Assembly (NCBI GenBank): GCA_001650895.1
Contig: LXYH01000023.1
Coordinates: 186,001-250,000 of the forward strand
Direction of reading: 5' to 3'
DNA: 64,000 bases
From: Rhodobacteraceae bacterium EhC02
GTDB lineage: Bacteria > Pseudomonadota > Alphaproteobacteria > Rhodobacterales > Rhodobacteraceae
The notes under the pieces were generated by a model. The model was not told the origin of the DNA and searched no databases. It saw nothing but the letters and a program-made list of their open reading frames with translations. This document shows positions 18,923-29,190 of the stretch, piece after piece (the stretch's first letter is position 1; every line of letters begins with the position of its first letter). A program made the position numbers and the translations under genes.

Positions 18923-20515
18923 ATGACGATCGACCTGCACCCAGTGCGCCGCGCGCTGATTTCCGTATCCGACAAGACCGGGCTTCTGGACCTGGGCCAT
19001 GCGCTGGCGGCGCGGGGGATCGAACTGCTGTCCACGGGCGGTTCCGCCGCCGCGCTGCGCGCGGCCGGTCTGCAGGTCAAGGATGTGGCCGAGGTGACCG
19101 GTTTTCCGGAAATGATGGATGGCCGCGTCAAGACGCTGCATCCGGCGGTGCATGGCGGCCTGCTGGCGCTGCGCGACAATGCCGATCACCTGGCCGCGAT
19201 GGAGACACATGGGATCGGGGCGATCGACCTGCTGGTGGTCAACCTCTACCCGTTCGAGGAAACCGTGGCGAAAGGCGCGGATTACGAGACCTGCATCGAG
19301 AATATCGATATCGGTGGACCGGCGATGATCCGCGCGGCTGCCAAGAACCACGGGTTCGTCAATGTCGTGGTCGATGTCGAGGATTACGCCCCGCTGCTGG
19401 CCGAGCTGGAAGCGCATGGCGGTGCCACGTCGCTGGCATTCCGGCAGCGTCTGGCGCAGATCGCCTATGCGCGCACGGGGGCCTATGATGCGGCCGTGTC
19501 CACCTGGATGGCATCGGCCATCGGTGAGGCCAGCCCGCGCCGCCGCGTGGTGGCGGGCAAGCTGGCGCAGAGCCTGCGCTATGGCGAGAACCCGCATCAA
19601 TCCGCATCCTTCTACCTCGATGGCAGCGCGCGGCCCGGCGTCGCGACAGCGCAGCAGTTGCAGGGCAAGGAGCTGTCCTACAACAACATCAACGATACCG
19701 ATGCGGCCTTCGAGCTGGTCAGCGAGTTCACCCCGGCGGATGGCCCGGCCTGTGCGATCATCAAGCACGCCAACCCCTGCGGTGTGGCGCGTGGCACGAG
19801 CCTCAAGGATGCCTATGCGCGGGCTTTCGATTGTGACCGCACCAGTGCTTTCGGGGGGATCATCGCGCTGAACAGCCCGCTGGATGCCGCCACCGCCGAG
19901 GAGATCGCGCAGATCTTCACGGAAGTGGTGATCGCGCCGGGGGCCGATCAGGACGCGCGCGACATCTTCGCGGCCAAGAAGAACCTGCGCCTGCTGATTA
20001 CCCCTGGCCTTGCCGATCCGGCCGAGGCGGCACTGACCTGGCGGCAGGTGTCGGGCGGCTATCTTGTGCAGGACAAGGACAATGGCCATATCGGTCTGGA
20101 TGATCTGAAGGTGGTGACGAAACGCGCGCCCAGCGATGCCGAGCTGGCCGATCTGCTTTTCGCGTGGAAAGTGGCCAAGCACGTCAAATCCAATGCCATC
20201 GTCTATGTGAAGGACGGGGCGACCGTGGGTGTGGGGGCCGGGCAGATGAGCCGTGTGGACAGCTGCCGGATCGCCGCGCGCAAGGCGCAGGACATGGCAG
20301 AGGCGCTGGGGCTTGCCGCGCCGCTGACGCAGGGGTCGGTCGTGGCCTCGGACGCGTTCTTTCCCTTCGCCGACGGTCTGCTGACCGCCGCCGAGGCGGG
20401 CGCCACGGCCGTCATCCAGCCGGGCGGTTCGATGCGCGATGCCGAGGTGATCGCGGCGGCGGACGCGGCGGGTCTGGCGATGGTCTTTACGGGCATGCGG
20501 CATTTCCGGCACTGA
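18923..20515 (+). CDS. purH: bifunctional AICAR transformylase / IMP cyclohydrolase
   Basis: The 530-aa enzyme catalyses the last two steps of IMP synthesis. The N-terminal cyclohydrolase part has [18 protein letters not shown] and [18 protein letters not shown]. The transformylase part has [31 protein letters not shown] and the closing [15 protein letters not shown]. It follows the heparinase-like gene by 42 bp. The ribosome site is weak. Confidence 0.97.
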   Translation: MTIDLHPVRRALISVSDKTGLLDLGHALAARGIELLSTGGSAAALRAAGLQVKDVAEVTGFPEMMDGRVKTLHPAVHGGLLALRDNADHLAAMETHGIGAIDLLVVNLYPFEETVAKGADYETCIENIDIGGPAMIRAAAKNHGFVNVVVDVEDYAPLLAELEAHGGATSLAFRQRLAQIAYARTGAYDAAVSTWMASAIGEASPRRRVVAGKLAQSLRYGENPHQSASFYLDGSARPGVATAQQLQGKELSYNNINDTDAAFELVSEFTPADGPACAIIKHANPCGVARGTSLKDAYARAFDCDRTSAFGGIIALNSPLDAATAEEIAQIFTEVVIAPGADQDARDIFAAKKNLRLLITPGLADPAEAALTWRQVSGGYLVQDKDNGHIGLDDLKVVTKRAPSDAELADLLFAWKVAKHVKSNAIVYVKDGATVGVGAGQMSRVDSCRIAARKAQDMAEALGLAAPLTQGSVVASDAFFPFADGLLTAAEAGATAVIQPGGSMRDAEVIAAADAAGLAMVFTGMRHFRH

Positions 20516-20558
20516 GCCGGAGATGTCGTGGCCAGCCGGAGCGTGGATGCCTCCGGCG

Positions 20559-20583
20559 GGGATATTTGAGGCAAGAAGAAGCC
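20559..20583 (+). repeat. dispersed intergenic element, copy 2
   Basis: Just past purH, GGATATTTGAGG is followed by CAAGAAGAAGCCG. A 7-bp hairpin (GCCGGAG / CTCCGGC, 20535-20557) abuts it, which could help end the purH transcript. Confidence 0.7.
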
Positions 20584-20626
20584 GCGTGCATCGCAGGGAT
20601 GACACGCGGGCCGACGAGGAGAGCGC

Positions 20627-21097
20627 ATGAGACTGATTTTCTGGGTCGCGGCCGTGATCTTTGTGGCTGATCAAGCCGTGAAATACCTTGTGGTCCATGT
20701 GATGAACCTTGCCGTGGTGGGGGCGATCGATGTGTTTCCGCCCTACCTGAACCTGCGGATGGCCTGGAACTACGGGATCAACTTCGGGCTTTTCTCGCAG
20801 GCTGCCGACAGCGCGCGATGGGTCCTGATCGTGGTGGCGCTGGTCATCTCGGGCGGGGTGCTGTGGTGGGTGCGCAAGGAACCGCCGGGGCGGCTTGGGC
20901 TGGTCGCGGCGGGCTTGCTTGTGGGGGGGGCGCTGGGCAACGTGGTGGACAGGGTCCTCTACGGTGCCGTTGCGGATTTCCTCAATATGTCGTGCTGTGG
21001 CGTGCGCAATCCCTATGCGTTCAACATCGCCGATATCTCGATCTTCGCGGGGGCGCTGGGGCTGGTTCTTTTCACCGGCGAGAAAAAGGCCCCGTGA
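20627..21097 (+). CDS. lspA: lipoprotein signal peptidase
   Basis: The 156-aa inner-membrane aspartyl protease cleaves prolipoprotein signal peptides. Four hydrophobic segments are visible. Catalytic aspartates lie in [15 protein letters not shown] and [11 protein letters not shown], and the N-terminal [10 protein letters not shown] motif is present. The next gene encodes a lipoprotein with a clear lipobox, a fitting neighbour. The insert MSCCGVRNP before the second Asp is a feature of the alphaproteobacterial form. Confidence 0.93.
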   Translation: MRLIFWVAAVIFVADQAVKYLVVHVMNLAVVGAIDVFPPYLNLRMAWNYGINFGLFSQAADSARWVLIVVALVISGGVLWWVRKEPPGRLGLVAAGLLVGGALGNVVDRVLYGAVADFLNMSCCGVRNPYAFNIADISIFAGALGLVLFTGEKKAP

Positions 21098-21150
21098 CGA
21101 TCGGTGCGTGATCGGCTAATGCTGGGGGCGGAAACGTCAGGAGGGTGGCA

Positions 21151-21681
21151 ATGCGTCTGACGCATGGGATGATCTTGGTGGCCGTTCTGGCCCTTTCGGC
21201 CTGTTCGCGACCGCAGGGGGATTTGCAGCTGCGCGATCTGCGCAACTTTGGCGCCGGGCCTGATGAATTCTCGGTTCTGCCTGCAAAGCCGCTCGAGATG
21301 CCTGCGGATCTGGCAAGCCTGCCGACGCCGACACCCGGCGAGACGAACCTGACCGATCAGAACCCCCGGGCGGATGCGGTCGCGGCGTTGGGCGGACGGC
21401 CTGCGGCGCTGGCGGCGCCGGGGGTCGCGGCGTCGGATTCGGCGCTTGTGCAGCATGTGGCCCGCAATGGCGTGTCCAGCGACATACGGATGACGCTGGC
21501 CGCAGAGGATGACGCGTTCCAGCGCAACAGGTCCCGGTTCACCAAATTCCGGCTGTTTCGCGATGTCGACCGTTATCACGAGGTCTACAGCAGCGAGATG
21601 ACAGATCCCTATGCCGAATTGCGGCGATTCCGGCGCCTGGGTGTCGCCACGCCCTCGGCCCCGCCGCCGGAACGGCGCTGA
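21151..21681 (+). CDS. DUF3035 lipoprotein
   Basis: The 176-aa protein has a lipoprotein signal peptide with lipobox LSAC (Cys near residue 19), followed by the DUF3035 pattern: PDEFSVLPAKPLEMPADLASLPTP, then NPRADAVAALGG. AGGAGGGTGGCA precedes the ATG at 21151. The family has been linked to BamF, an accessory outer-membrane-barrel assembly subunit of alphaproteobacteria; I recall this association but cannot verify it here. It is translated just after lspA. Confidence 0.8.
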   Translation: MRLTHGMILVAVLALSACSRPQGDLQLRDLRNFGAGPDEFSVLPAKPLEMPADLASLPTPTPGETNLTDQNPRADAVAALGGRPAALAAPGVAASDSALVQHVARNGVSSDIRMTLAAEDDAFQRNRSRFTKFRLFRDVDRYHEVYSSEMTDPYAELRRFRRLGVATPSAPPPERR

Positions 21682-21763
21682 TCCGTCACATCTGCGTCAG
21701 TCCGGGTTGCAGTCGGGCGATCACTTACTAATCTAGGTGAAACCCAACCCCAGGAGGAATCCC

Positions 21764-23110
21764 GTGCTGCGTTTGTCTGCTGTTGCGTTCAGCCTTGCCA
21801 TTGTGCTGTCGCATGCCATGGTCCGACCTGCCGTTGCCGATGATCAGGTGACATCCTTCACATTGCAGAACGGCATGGATGTCGTGGTGGTCGAAGACCA
21901 TCGTGCGCCCGTCGTCATGCATATGGTCTGGTATCGCGCGGGGTCGGCCGACGAACCTGCGGGCGCCTCGGGGATCGCGCATTTCCTGGAACACCTGATG
22001 TTCAAGCGCACCGAAAAGATGGACTCGGGCGAGTTTTCGCGCACCGTTGCGCGCAACGGTGGCCGGGACAACGCCTTTACCAGCTATGATTACACCGCCT
22101 ATTTCCAGCGCGTCGCCTCGGATCGGCTTGGCCTGATGATGCAGATGGAGGCGGACCGCATGGTCAACCTGCGTCTGGACGATTCCGAGATCGCCACCGA
22201 ACGCGAGGTCATCATCGAAGAGCGCAACCAGCGGGTCGAGAACAGCCCCGCCGCCCTGTTCCGCGAACAGAAGGACGCGGTGCAATACCTCAACCATCGC
22301 TATGGCGTGCCGATCATCGGCTGGCGTCACGAGATGGTTGCCCTTGACCGCGATGATGCGCTGGCCTTCTACGAGCGCTATTACGCGCCGAACAACGCGA
22401 TCCTGATCGTGGCCGGTGACGTGACCCCCGACGAGGTGCGCGCGCTGGCCGAACAGCACTATGGCGCGATCCCGGCCAACCCGGACCTGCCGGAGCGCCT
22501 GCGCCCGTCAGAGCCGCCACAAACCGCCGAGCGGCGCCTGATCTATCGCGATGCGCGCGTGGCCCAGCCCTATGTCAGCCGGTCCTACCTGGCACCAGAG
22601 CGTGACAGCGGCGCGCAGGAAACGGCCGCGGCCCTGACCGTGCTGGCCGAAGTGCTGGGATCCGGCACGACATCGGTGATGGCCGAAGCGCTTCAGTTCG
22701 ACACCCAGGTCGCCACGTTCACCGGGGCTTTCTACGGCGGCACCTCGCTGGATCGGACCACCTTCGATGTGGTTGTCGTGCCCTCGGAAGGGGTGAGCCT
22801 TGAAGAGGCGGAAGCCGCGATGGACCGTGTTCTGGCCGATTTCCTGAACACGGGTGTCGACGCAGAGCAACTGGAGCGGATCAAGATGCAGATGCGTGCG
22901 GCGCAGATCTATGCCCGCGACGATGTGGAATCGATTGCCAACCGCTATGGCCGCGCTCTGACCCAGGGCCTGACGGTCGAAGATGTGCAGGCCTGGCCTG
23001 ACCTGCTGCAGGCGGTCACGGGCGATGATGTTCTGGCCGCGGCACGGATGGTGCTGGATCGCAGGCAGGCCGTGACAGGCTGGCTGATGGCCGAGGAGGT
23101 GACCCAGTGA
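21764..23110 (+). CDS. M16 family zinc metallopeptidase, catalytic subunit type
   Basis: The 448-aa exported protein has a signal peptide (to about residue 26, PAVA-DDQ) and the inverse zinc motif HFLEH (His73, Glu76, His77), with the third ligand in REVIIEERNQRVEN. This is the active pitrilysin-like half. The start is GTG 21764, preceded at good spacing by AGGAGGAA; an upstream in-frame GTG at 21737 would place that ribosome site inside the coding region. The stop overlaps the start of a second M16 gene, so the two probably form a heterodimer in the periplasm. Confidence 0.92.
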   Translation: MLRLSAVAFSLAIVLSHAMVRPAVADDQVTSFTLQNGMDVVVVEDHRAPVVMHMVWYRAGSADEPAGASGIAHFLEHLMFKRTEKMDSGEFSRTVARNGGRDNAFTSYDYTAYFQRVASDRLGLMMQMEADRMVNLRLDDSEIATEREVIIEERNQRVENSPAALFREQKDAVQYLNHRYGVPIIGWRHEMVALDRDDALAFYERYYAPNNAILIVAGDVTPDEVRALAEQHYGAIPANPDLPERLRPSEPPQTAERRLIYRDARVAQPYVSRSYLAPERDSGAQETAAALTVLAEVLGSGTTSVMAEALQFDTQVATFTGAFYGGTSLDRTTFDVVVVPSEGVSLEEAEAAMDRVLADFLNTGVDAEQLERIKMQMRAAQIYARDDVESIANRYGRALTQGLTVEDVQAWPDLLQAVTGDDVLAAARMVLDRRQAVTGWLMAEEVTQ

Positions 23111-24423
23111 TGATGCGTTTCATTCTGCCCGTCATGCTGGTGCTGGCGGCCTTGCCCGCACGCGCCGCAATCGAGATCAAGGAAGTGGTCAGCCCCGGTG
23201 GGATCACCGCCTGGCTGGTCGAGGATCATGCGATCCCCTTCACGGCACTGGAAATCCGGTTCCGCGGCGGCGCCTCGGTCGAGGCGGCCGAAAAACGTGG
23301 CGCCATCAACCTGATGACAGCGCTGCTGGAGGAAGGGGCCGGCGAGATGGATGCGCGCGCCTTTGCCCGCGCGCGTGACGGGCTTGCGGCCTCGTTCCGT
23401 TATGCCGTGTCGGACGACGCCTTGTCGGTCTCGGCGCAGTTTCTGACCGAGAATCGCGATGCCGCCATCGACCTGCTGCGCCAGTCGCTGATCGCGCCGC
23501 GTTTTGATGCGGAGGCCATCGAAAGGGTGCGGGCGCAGGTCCTGTCCGGCCTGCGATCGGATGAGAAGAACCCGCAGAGCATCGCCTCGCGGCGCTTCGA
23601 TGCGCTTGTCTATGGAGATCATCCCTACGGGTCCTCTCTGGATGGCACGATCGACACGGTCACCGCCCTGACCCGCGACGATCTGGTCGCGGCCCATGCC
23701 GGTGCGCTGGCGCGTGACCGCATTCACGTCTCGGCTGTGGGCGACATCACGGCGGAGGAGCTGGGCGCCTTGCTGGACAGCCTGCTGGGCGATCTGCCTG
23801 CCACCGGTGCCGCCTTGCCCGGCCCCGCCGATCCCGCGTTCCCCGGCGGTGTCGAGGTCGTGGATTTCCCCACGCCGCAATCCGTCGTGCTGTTCGGGCA
23901 GCCCGGCATCGGGCAGGAGGATCCTGATTTCTTCGCGGCCTTCATCCTGGATCACATCCTGGGCGGCGGCGGTTTCGAGAGCCGCCTGATGACCGAGGTG
24001 CGCGAAAAGCGCGGCCTGACCTATGGCATCTATACCTATCTGGCGGATCGCGAACTGGCGCAGGTCTGGGGCGGGTCGGTCGCGTCGGCCAATGACAGGG
24101 TTGCCGAGGCGGTGGAGGTGATCCGCGCGGAATGGCAACGGATGCAGCAGGATGGCGTGAGCCAGGACGATCTGGACAACGCCAAGACCTATCTGACCGG
24201 GGCCTATCCGCTGCGGTTCGACGGGAACGGAACGATTGCCAATATCATCGTCGGCATGCAGATGCGTGGCCTGCCGATCGACTATGCCGCCACCCGGAAC
24301 GATCAGGTCAATGCCGTGACGCTGGAGGATGTGAACCGCGTGGCGCGCAGCCTGCTTGATCCCGCGCAGCTCAGCTTTGTGGTCGTCGGGCAGCCGGAAG
24401 GGTTGACGGGGACGTCGAACTGA
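23110..24423 (+). CDS. M16 family protein, non-catalytic partner
   Basis: The 437-aa exported protein has a signal peptide (LPARA-AIEIKE) and the M16 fold, including EKRGLTYGIYTYLA and a C-terminal domain typical of the second subunit. The zinc motif is absent: the aligned region reads GAINLMTALLEEGAG instead of HxxEH. It is thus a PreP/MPP-alpha-like substrate-binding partner of the preceding gene. The start is ATG 23110 (overlapping TGA of the previous gene) or GTG 23107; both fit GAGGAGG upstream. Confidence 0.9.
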   Translation: MMRFILPVMLVLAALPARAAIEIKEVVSPGGITAWLVEDHAIPFTALEIRFRGGASVEAAEKRGAINLMTALLEEGAGEMDARAFARARDGLAASFRYAVSDDALSVSAQFLTENRDAAIDLLRQSLIAPRFDAEAIERVRAQVLSGLRSDEKNPQSIASRRFDALVYGDHPYGSSLDGTIDTVTALTRDDLVAAHAGALARDRIHVSAVGDITAEELGALLDSLLGDLPATGAALPGPADPAFPGGVEVVDFPTPQSVVLFGQPGIGQEDPDFFAAFILDHILGGGGFESRLMTEVREKRGLTYGIYTYLADRELAQVWGGSVASANDRVAEAVEVIRAEWQRMQQDGVSQDDLDNAKTYLTGAYPLRFDGNGTIANIIVGMQMRGLPIDYAATRNDQVNAVTLEDVNRVARSLLDPAQLSFVVVGQPEGLTGTSN

Positions 24424-24547
24424 CCGGACGCTGTCCTGCCGCGTGGGCGCGATCCCGTCGCTGCATGGGGTCGCAGTCGCGCGAAAGCGGTTCACCCTCG
24501 GACCGCAAAGGGTTAAGAGGCATCGTATCAAGCAGGAGACTTGGACG

Positions 24548-26065
24548 ATGACGACCCCGAAACCCGTTGTGCTGTGCATTCTGGACGGATGGGGCCACCG
24601 GGAAGAGCGGACGGCGAACGCCCCGGCACTGGCCAATACGCCGACATTCGACCGGATCATGGCGACCTGCCCGCACAACCTGCTGATCACGCATGGTCCT
24701 GATGTGGGGCTGCCGACAGGGCAGATGGGCAATTCCGAAGTGGGCCATACAAATATCGGCGCGGGCCGTGTCGTGGCGATGGACCTGGGCCAGATCGATC
24801 TTGCGATCGAGGATGGCAGCTTTTTCACCAATGCCGCCTTGCTGGATTTCATCGAAACGCTCAAGGCGACCGGCGGCGTCGCGCATCTTCTGGGGCTGGT
24901 GTCGGATGGCGGGGTGCATGGCCATATCAGCCATATTCTTGCGGCGACCCGGGCAATCACCGAGGCCGGGGTACCCGTGGTCCTGCATGCGGTGACCGAC
25001 GGGCGCGATGTGGCCCCGAAATCGGCCTATGGCTACCTTGAAGAATTGCAGGCTGCATTGCCCGCCGATGCGCGGATCGGCACCTTGACCGGGCGCTACT
25101 TTACCATGGACCGCGACAACCGCTGGGAACGTGTGGCCGAAGCCCATGACGCGATGGTGCATGGCAAGGGGCTGCATGCGGCAACCGCCCATGCGGCCGT
25201 CACGGCGGGATACAACCGTTCCGAGACAGATGAATTCATCACCGCGACCGTGATCGGCGACTATGCCGGCGCGCAGGACGGCGACGGTCTGTTCTGCCTG
25301 AACTTCCGCGCCGACCGCGCCCGCGAGATCCTTGCGGCCATGGCCGAGCCGGGCTTTGCCGCCTTCAATACGGGCGTGCGCCCCGCCTGGGCGGCCTGCC
25401 TGGGAATGGTGGAATATTCCGAGGCGCATAACGCCTACATGCGCACCGTTTTCCCCGCGCGCGAGATCGTGAACACGCTGGGCGAATGGGTGGCCAAGCA
25501 TGGCAAGCGTCAGTTTCGCCTGGCAGAGACCGAGAAATACCCCCATGTCACTTTCTTCCTGAACGGGGGCGAAGAGCAGCCCGAGACCGGCGAAGATCGC
25601 TACATGGCGCCCTCGCCCAAGGTGGCGACCTACGATCTGCAACCCCAGATGTCCTGCGAGGAAGTGACGGATCACTTCGTGCAGGCGATCCATGACGATT
25701 ACGATCTGATCGTCGTGAACTATGCCAACCCCGACATGGTGGGGCATACCGGCGATCTGAAGGCGGCCATCGCTGCCTGCGAAGCCGTGGACCAGGGGCT
25801 TGCCCGTGTCGTTGCAGCCCTGCAAGAGGTGGGGGGCGCGATGATCGTGACCGCCGATCACGGCAATTGCGAAGTGATGGTCGATCCGGAAACCGGCGGG
25901 CCGCATACCGCGCATACGCTCAACCCGGTGCCTGTCGCCTTGATCGGGGGGCCTGCGGGGATCTCGCTGAAACACGGCAGGCTTGCCGATCTGGCGCCCA
26001 CGCTGCTGCAGCTGATGAACCTGCCCAAGCCACCCGAGATGACAGGGGAAAGCCTGATCGCATGA
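24548..26065 (+). CDS. gpmI: 2,3-bisphosphoglycerate-independent phosphoglycerate mutase
   Basis: The 505-aa manganese enzyme interconverts 3- and 2-phosphoglycerate. The phosphoserine nucleophile is Ser63 in QMGNSEVGHTNIGAG; metal ligands lie in LDGWG at the start and NPDMVGHTGD and VTADHGNCE near the end. The start at 24548 follows AGGAGACTTGGACG. The stop overlaps the EnvC-like gene by 4 bp (ATGA). Confidence 0.96.
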   Translation: MTTPKPVVLCILDGWGHREERTANAPALANTPTFDRIMATCPHNLLITHGPDVGLPTGQMGNSEVGHTNIGAGRVVAMDLGQIDLAIEDGSFFTNAALLDFIETLKATGGVAHLLGLVSDGGVHGHISHILAATRAITEAGVPVVLHAVTDGRDVAPKSAYGYLEELQAALPADARIGTLTGRYFTMDRDNRWERVAEAHDAMVHGKGLHAATAHAAVTAGYNRSETDEFITATVIGDYAGAQDGDGLFCLNFRADRAREILAAMAEPGFAAFNTGVRPAWAACLGMVEYSEAHNAYMRTVFPAREIVNTLGEWVAKHGKRQFRLAETEKYPHVTFFLNGGEEQPETGEDRYMAPSPKVATYDLQPQMSCEEVTDHFVQAIHDDYDLIVVNYANPDMVGHTGDLKAAIAACEAVDQGLARVVAALQEVGGAMIVTADHGNCEVMVDPETGGPHTAHTLNPVPVALIGGPAGISLKHGRLADLAPTLLQLMNLPKPPEMTGESLIA

Positions 26066-27219
26066 TCCGCCATCTTGCCCTTGCGCTGCTGATTTCCGCG
26101 CTGTCCTTTGGCGCAGCCCCCCTTCGGGCGCAAGCCGGCGGCGATGCCGAGGCGGCGCAGGCGGCAAGGGCGGCGGCTGAACGTCTGGATCAGGCCACGC
26201 GGCAGCTGGATGCGGCGCAATCGGCGCGCGACCGGGTGCGCGCCCTGACCGAAACCGTGGCCGCATTCGAGGACGGGCTCGAGGCGATGCGCGACGGGTT
26301 GCGCCGCGCCAGTCTGCGCGAGGCCCGCCTGACCCGCGAGCTACAGACGCGCGAGGACGAGATCGCGCAGCTTCTGGGCGTGCTGCAAAGCATGGGAAGC
26401 CGGCCCTCGCCCGTAATGCTGCTGCATCCCGAGGGGCCGATGGGCACGGCGCGGGCGGGCATGATCCTGGCCGATGTGACGCCCGCGCTGAACCTGCGCG
26501 CCGATGACCTGCGCCGCAAGCTGCAGGAGATCTCGACCCTGCGGCTGTTGCAACAGAACGCGGTCGAGACCCTGCAGACAGGCCTCAACGGTGTGCAGGA
26601 GGCGCGCACGGCCCTGTCGCAGGCGGTGGCGGATCGCACCGATCTGCCCCGCCGCTTCACCGCCGATCCGGTGCGGACCGCCATTCTGATCGCCTCGGCC
26701 GAAACGCTGGAAGGCTTTGCCAGTGGCCTGTCGGAAATCACGACGGACGAGGATCGCAGCGACCTGCCGGACATCTCGGATCTGCGTGGGAACCTTGCCT
26801 TGCCCGTACAGGGCCAGATCCTGCGCCGCGCGGGCGAGGCCGATGCCGCAGGCATCACCCGGCCCGGTCTGTTGCTGGCGACCCGGCCGCGCGCCCTTGT
26901 GTCCGCGCCGACTGCGGCCACGATACGCTATCGCGGACCGCTTCTGGACTACGGAAACGTGATGATTCTGGAACCGCAAGCCGGCACTCTTTTCGTGCTT
27001 GCCGGATTGGATGTGGTCTATGGTGGCATCGGAGAGGTGATCCCTGCCGGCAGTCCCGTGGGGCTGATGGGTGGGCAGGATGCAGAAATTGGCGATATTC
27101 TTGCCAATTCGGGCAATGGGACTGGAACGGGGCGCTCGGAAACGCTCTATATCGAAGTCAGGCAGGATGATGCGCCGGTCGACCCGGAAGCATGGTTCGC
27201 AACGCGAGAGGAAGATTAA
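26062..27219 (+). CDS. EnvC-like murein hydrolase activator with degenerate M23 domain
   Basis: The 385-aa exported protein has a signal peptide (to about residue 25), a long coiled coil (about 25-240) and a C-terminal LytM/M23-like domain (about 275-380) with LLDYGNVMILEPQAGTLFV and the closing LYIEVRQDDAPVDPEAWF. The zinc-binding HxxxD and HxH residues of active LytM enzymes are missing; no histidine is seen in that stretch. It therefore should activate amidases, as E. coli EnvC does, rather than cut peptidoglycan. It overlaps gpmI by 4 bp and lies 2 bp before ctpA. Confidence 0.88.
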   Translation: MIRHLALALLISALSFGAAPLRAQAGGDAEAAQAARAAAERLDQATRQLDAAQSARDRVRALTETVAAFEDGLEAMRDGLRRASLREARLTRELQTREDEIAQLLGVLQSMGSRPSPVMLLHPEGPMGTARAGMILADVTPALNLRADDLRRKLQEISTLRLLQQNAVETLQTGLNGVQEARTALSQAVADRTDLPRRFTADPVRTAILIASAETLEGFASGLSEITTDEDRSDLPDISDLRGNLALPVQGQILRRAGEADAAGITRPGLLLATRPRALVSAPTAATIRYRGPLLDYGNVMILEPQAGTLFVLAGLDVVYGGIGEVIPAGSPVGLMGGQDAEIGDILANSGNGTGTGRSETLYIEVRQDDAPVDPEAWFATREED

Positions 27220-27221
27220 GC

Positions 27222-28556
27222 ATGAACAAGTTCGTGATGGCTGCGATCGGCGGGACGATGATCGGGGTCCTGGCCACGACGCAGCTGGCAGCACCGCTTC
27301 TGGCGCAGGAGTCATCGAAAAACACCAGCGTCTACGAGCAGCTTGACCTGTTCGGCGATATTTTTGAACGGATCCGCGCGCAATACGTGGAAGAGGTGGA
27401 TACGAACGAACTGATCGAGGCGGCGATCAACGGCATGCTGACATCGCTTGATCCGCATTCCAGCTACATGTCGCCCGAAGATGCCGCCGACATGCGGGTG
27501 CAGACCCGTGGTGAATTCGGCGGATTGGGGATCGAGGTCACGCAGGAAGAGGGCTTCGTCAAGGTTGTCTCGCCGATCGATGGCACCCCGGCCGATGCCG
27601 CCGGGATCGAGGCGGGCGATTTCATCACCCATGTGGATGGTCAAAGCCTGCTGGGCCTGACGCTGGATCAGGCTGTCGACATGATGCGTGGCCCCGTCGG
27701 CAGCGAGATCGTGATTACCGTTTTGCGCGAAGGCACTGCCGAACCCTTCGATGTGTCGATCATCCGCGACACGATCAAGCTGACGGCGGTCCGTACCCGC
27801 ACCGAAGGGCAGGCCGTGGTGTTGCGCGTCACGACCTTCAACGACCAGACCTACAGCAATCTTGAATCCGGCCTTTCCGACGCGATCAAGGAAGCGGGCG
27901 GTATCGACGGGATCAGTGGGATCATCCTCGATCTGCGCAATAACCCCGGCGGCCTTCTGACCCAGGCAATCCGCGTCTCGGACGCCTTCCTCGAAAAGGG
28001 CGAGATCGTCTCGACCCGCGGCCGCAACCCCGAGGATGGAGAGCGTTACAACGCGACGCCGGGCGATCTGGCGCAGGGCAAGCCGGTCGTCGTTCTGATC
28101 AACGGCGGTTCTGCCTCGGCCTCGGAAATCGTGGCGGGTGCCTTGCAGGATCACCGCCGCGCCGTGGTGATCGGCACCAAGAGCTTCGGCAAGGGGTCTG
28201 TGCAGACCGTCATGCCGCTGCGTGGCGATGGCGCGATGCGTCTGACCACGGCGCGCTATTACACGCCGTCGGGCCGCTCGATCCAGGCCCTGGGCGTGTC
28301 CCCCGACATCCTCGTGGAACAGCCGCGCCGTCAGCCCGCCTCGCCCGAGGAAGAGGAAAGCGCTGCCCCCAGCCGGTCCGAGGCCGATCTGCGCGGCTCG
28401 CTGAACAATGACAGCCTGACCGAGGATCAGATCCGCCAGATCGAGGAAGATCGTGCCAAGGCAGAACTTTCGGCCAAGCTGCGCGAAGACGATTACCAGC
28501 TGGCCTATGCGCTGGATATCCTCAAGGGCCTCTCGGCGCTTGGGCCTGCGCGCTGA
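27222..28556 (+). CDS. ctpA: carboxy-terminal processing protease (S41 family)
   Basis: The 444-aa periplasmic serine protease has a signal or anchor segment (1-28), a PDZ domain (about 85-165, GGLGIEVTQEEGFVKVVSP) and the S41 domain with the catalytic Ser in NGGSASASEIVAGAL and Lys in GTKSFGKGSVQT. A Glu-rich linker near residues 370-385 precedes the C-terminal helix. It is the third gene of gpmI - envC - ctpA. Typical targets are peptidoglycan hydrolases and envelope proteins. Confidence 0.94.
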   Translation: MNKFVMAAIGGTMIGVLATTQLAAPLLAQESSKNTSVYEQLDLFGDIFERIRAQYVEEVDTNELIEAAINGMLTSLDPHSSYMSPEDAADMRVQTRGEFGGLGIEVTQEEGFVKVVSPIDGTPADAAGIEAGDFITHVDGQSLLGLTLDQAVDMMRGPVGSEIVITVLREGTAEPFDVSIIRDTIKLTAVRTRTEGQAVVLRVTTFNDQTYSNLESGLSDAIKEAGGIDGISGIILDLRNNPGGLLTQAIRVSDAFLEKGEIVSTRGRNPEDGERYNATPGDLAQGKPVVVLINGGSASASEIVAGALQDHRRAVVIGTKSFGKGSVQTVMPLRGDGAMRLTTARYYTPSGRSIQALGVSPDILVEQPRRQPASPEEEESAAPSRSEADLRGSLNNDSLTEDQIRQIEEDRAKAELSAKLREDDYQLAYALDILKGLSALGPAR

Positions 28557-28619
28557 TCAGACAAGAAGCCCCGCATCCTTCGGGCTGCGGGGCCACAGGA
28601 ACGACCGGAACCGCATATC

Positions 28620-29108
28620 ATGGCAACGACCCCCGAAGAGATCGAACGCCTGCCCTATCGCCCCTGCGTGGGCGTGATGCTGGCCAATACGCATGGCCAG
28701 GTCTTCGTGGGCCAGCGCCTGGATAACGACGCCCCGGCCTGGCAGATGCCCCAGGGCGGCATCGAGCAGGACGAAGAACCGCGCGAGGCCGCCTTGCGCG
28801 AACTCTGGGAAGAAACCGGCGTGACGCCTGACCTTGTCGAGGTCCTGGCCGAAACCGCCGACTGGATTCCCTATGACCTGCCACACGAGATCGTGCCGCG
28901 AATCTGGCAGGGTCGCTTCCGGGGGCAGCGCCAGAAATGGTTCCTGTTGCGGTTCCATGGCAGCGATGATCAGGTCGACATCCTGACCAGCCACCCCGAG
29001 TTTTCCGAATGGCGCTGGCTTGATCCTTCCGATCTTGTGGATCACATCGTGCCCTTCAAGCGCGACGTCTATGCCCGTGTTCTGGGCGAATTCGAACCCT
29101 TGATCTGA
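28620..29108 (+). CDS. rppH: RNA pyrophosphohydrolase (Nudix)
   Basis: The 162-aa enzyme removes pyrophosphate from RNA 5' ends, starting RNA decay. The Nudix box [20 protein letters not shown] is intact near residues 45-65, and the RppH-specific [12 protein letters not shown] and WQMPQGG precede it. A hairpin without a T run (GCCCCGCA / TGCGGGGC, near 28569-28594) separates it from ctpA and may shape the transcript end. Confidence 0.95.
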   Translation: MATTPEEIERLPYRPCVGVMLANTHGQVFVGQRLDNDAPAWQMPQGGIEQDEEPREAALRELWEETGVTPDLVEVLAETADWIPYDLPHEIVPRIWQGRFRGQRQKWFLLRFHGSDDQVDILTSHPEFSEWRWLDPSDLVDHIVPFKRDVYARVLGEFEPLI

Positions 29109-29190
29109 TCACGCCACGGGTCCTGCGCAATCGCGCGGGCCCTGCCGAAACATGCTTCCCAGAGGGCCAGGTTTGGGCTAACTGCGACCC

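Noticed and set aside
18764-20698. A 644-codon minus-strand frame opposite purH
   Set aside because: It is antisense to the well-supported purH, with His/Arg-rich composition typical of shadows.
24443-24547. Upstream extension of gpmI
   Set aside because: The ribosome site and family start are at 24548; the extension adds residues not seen in the family.
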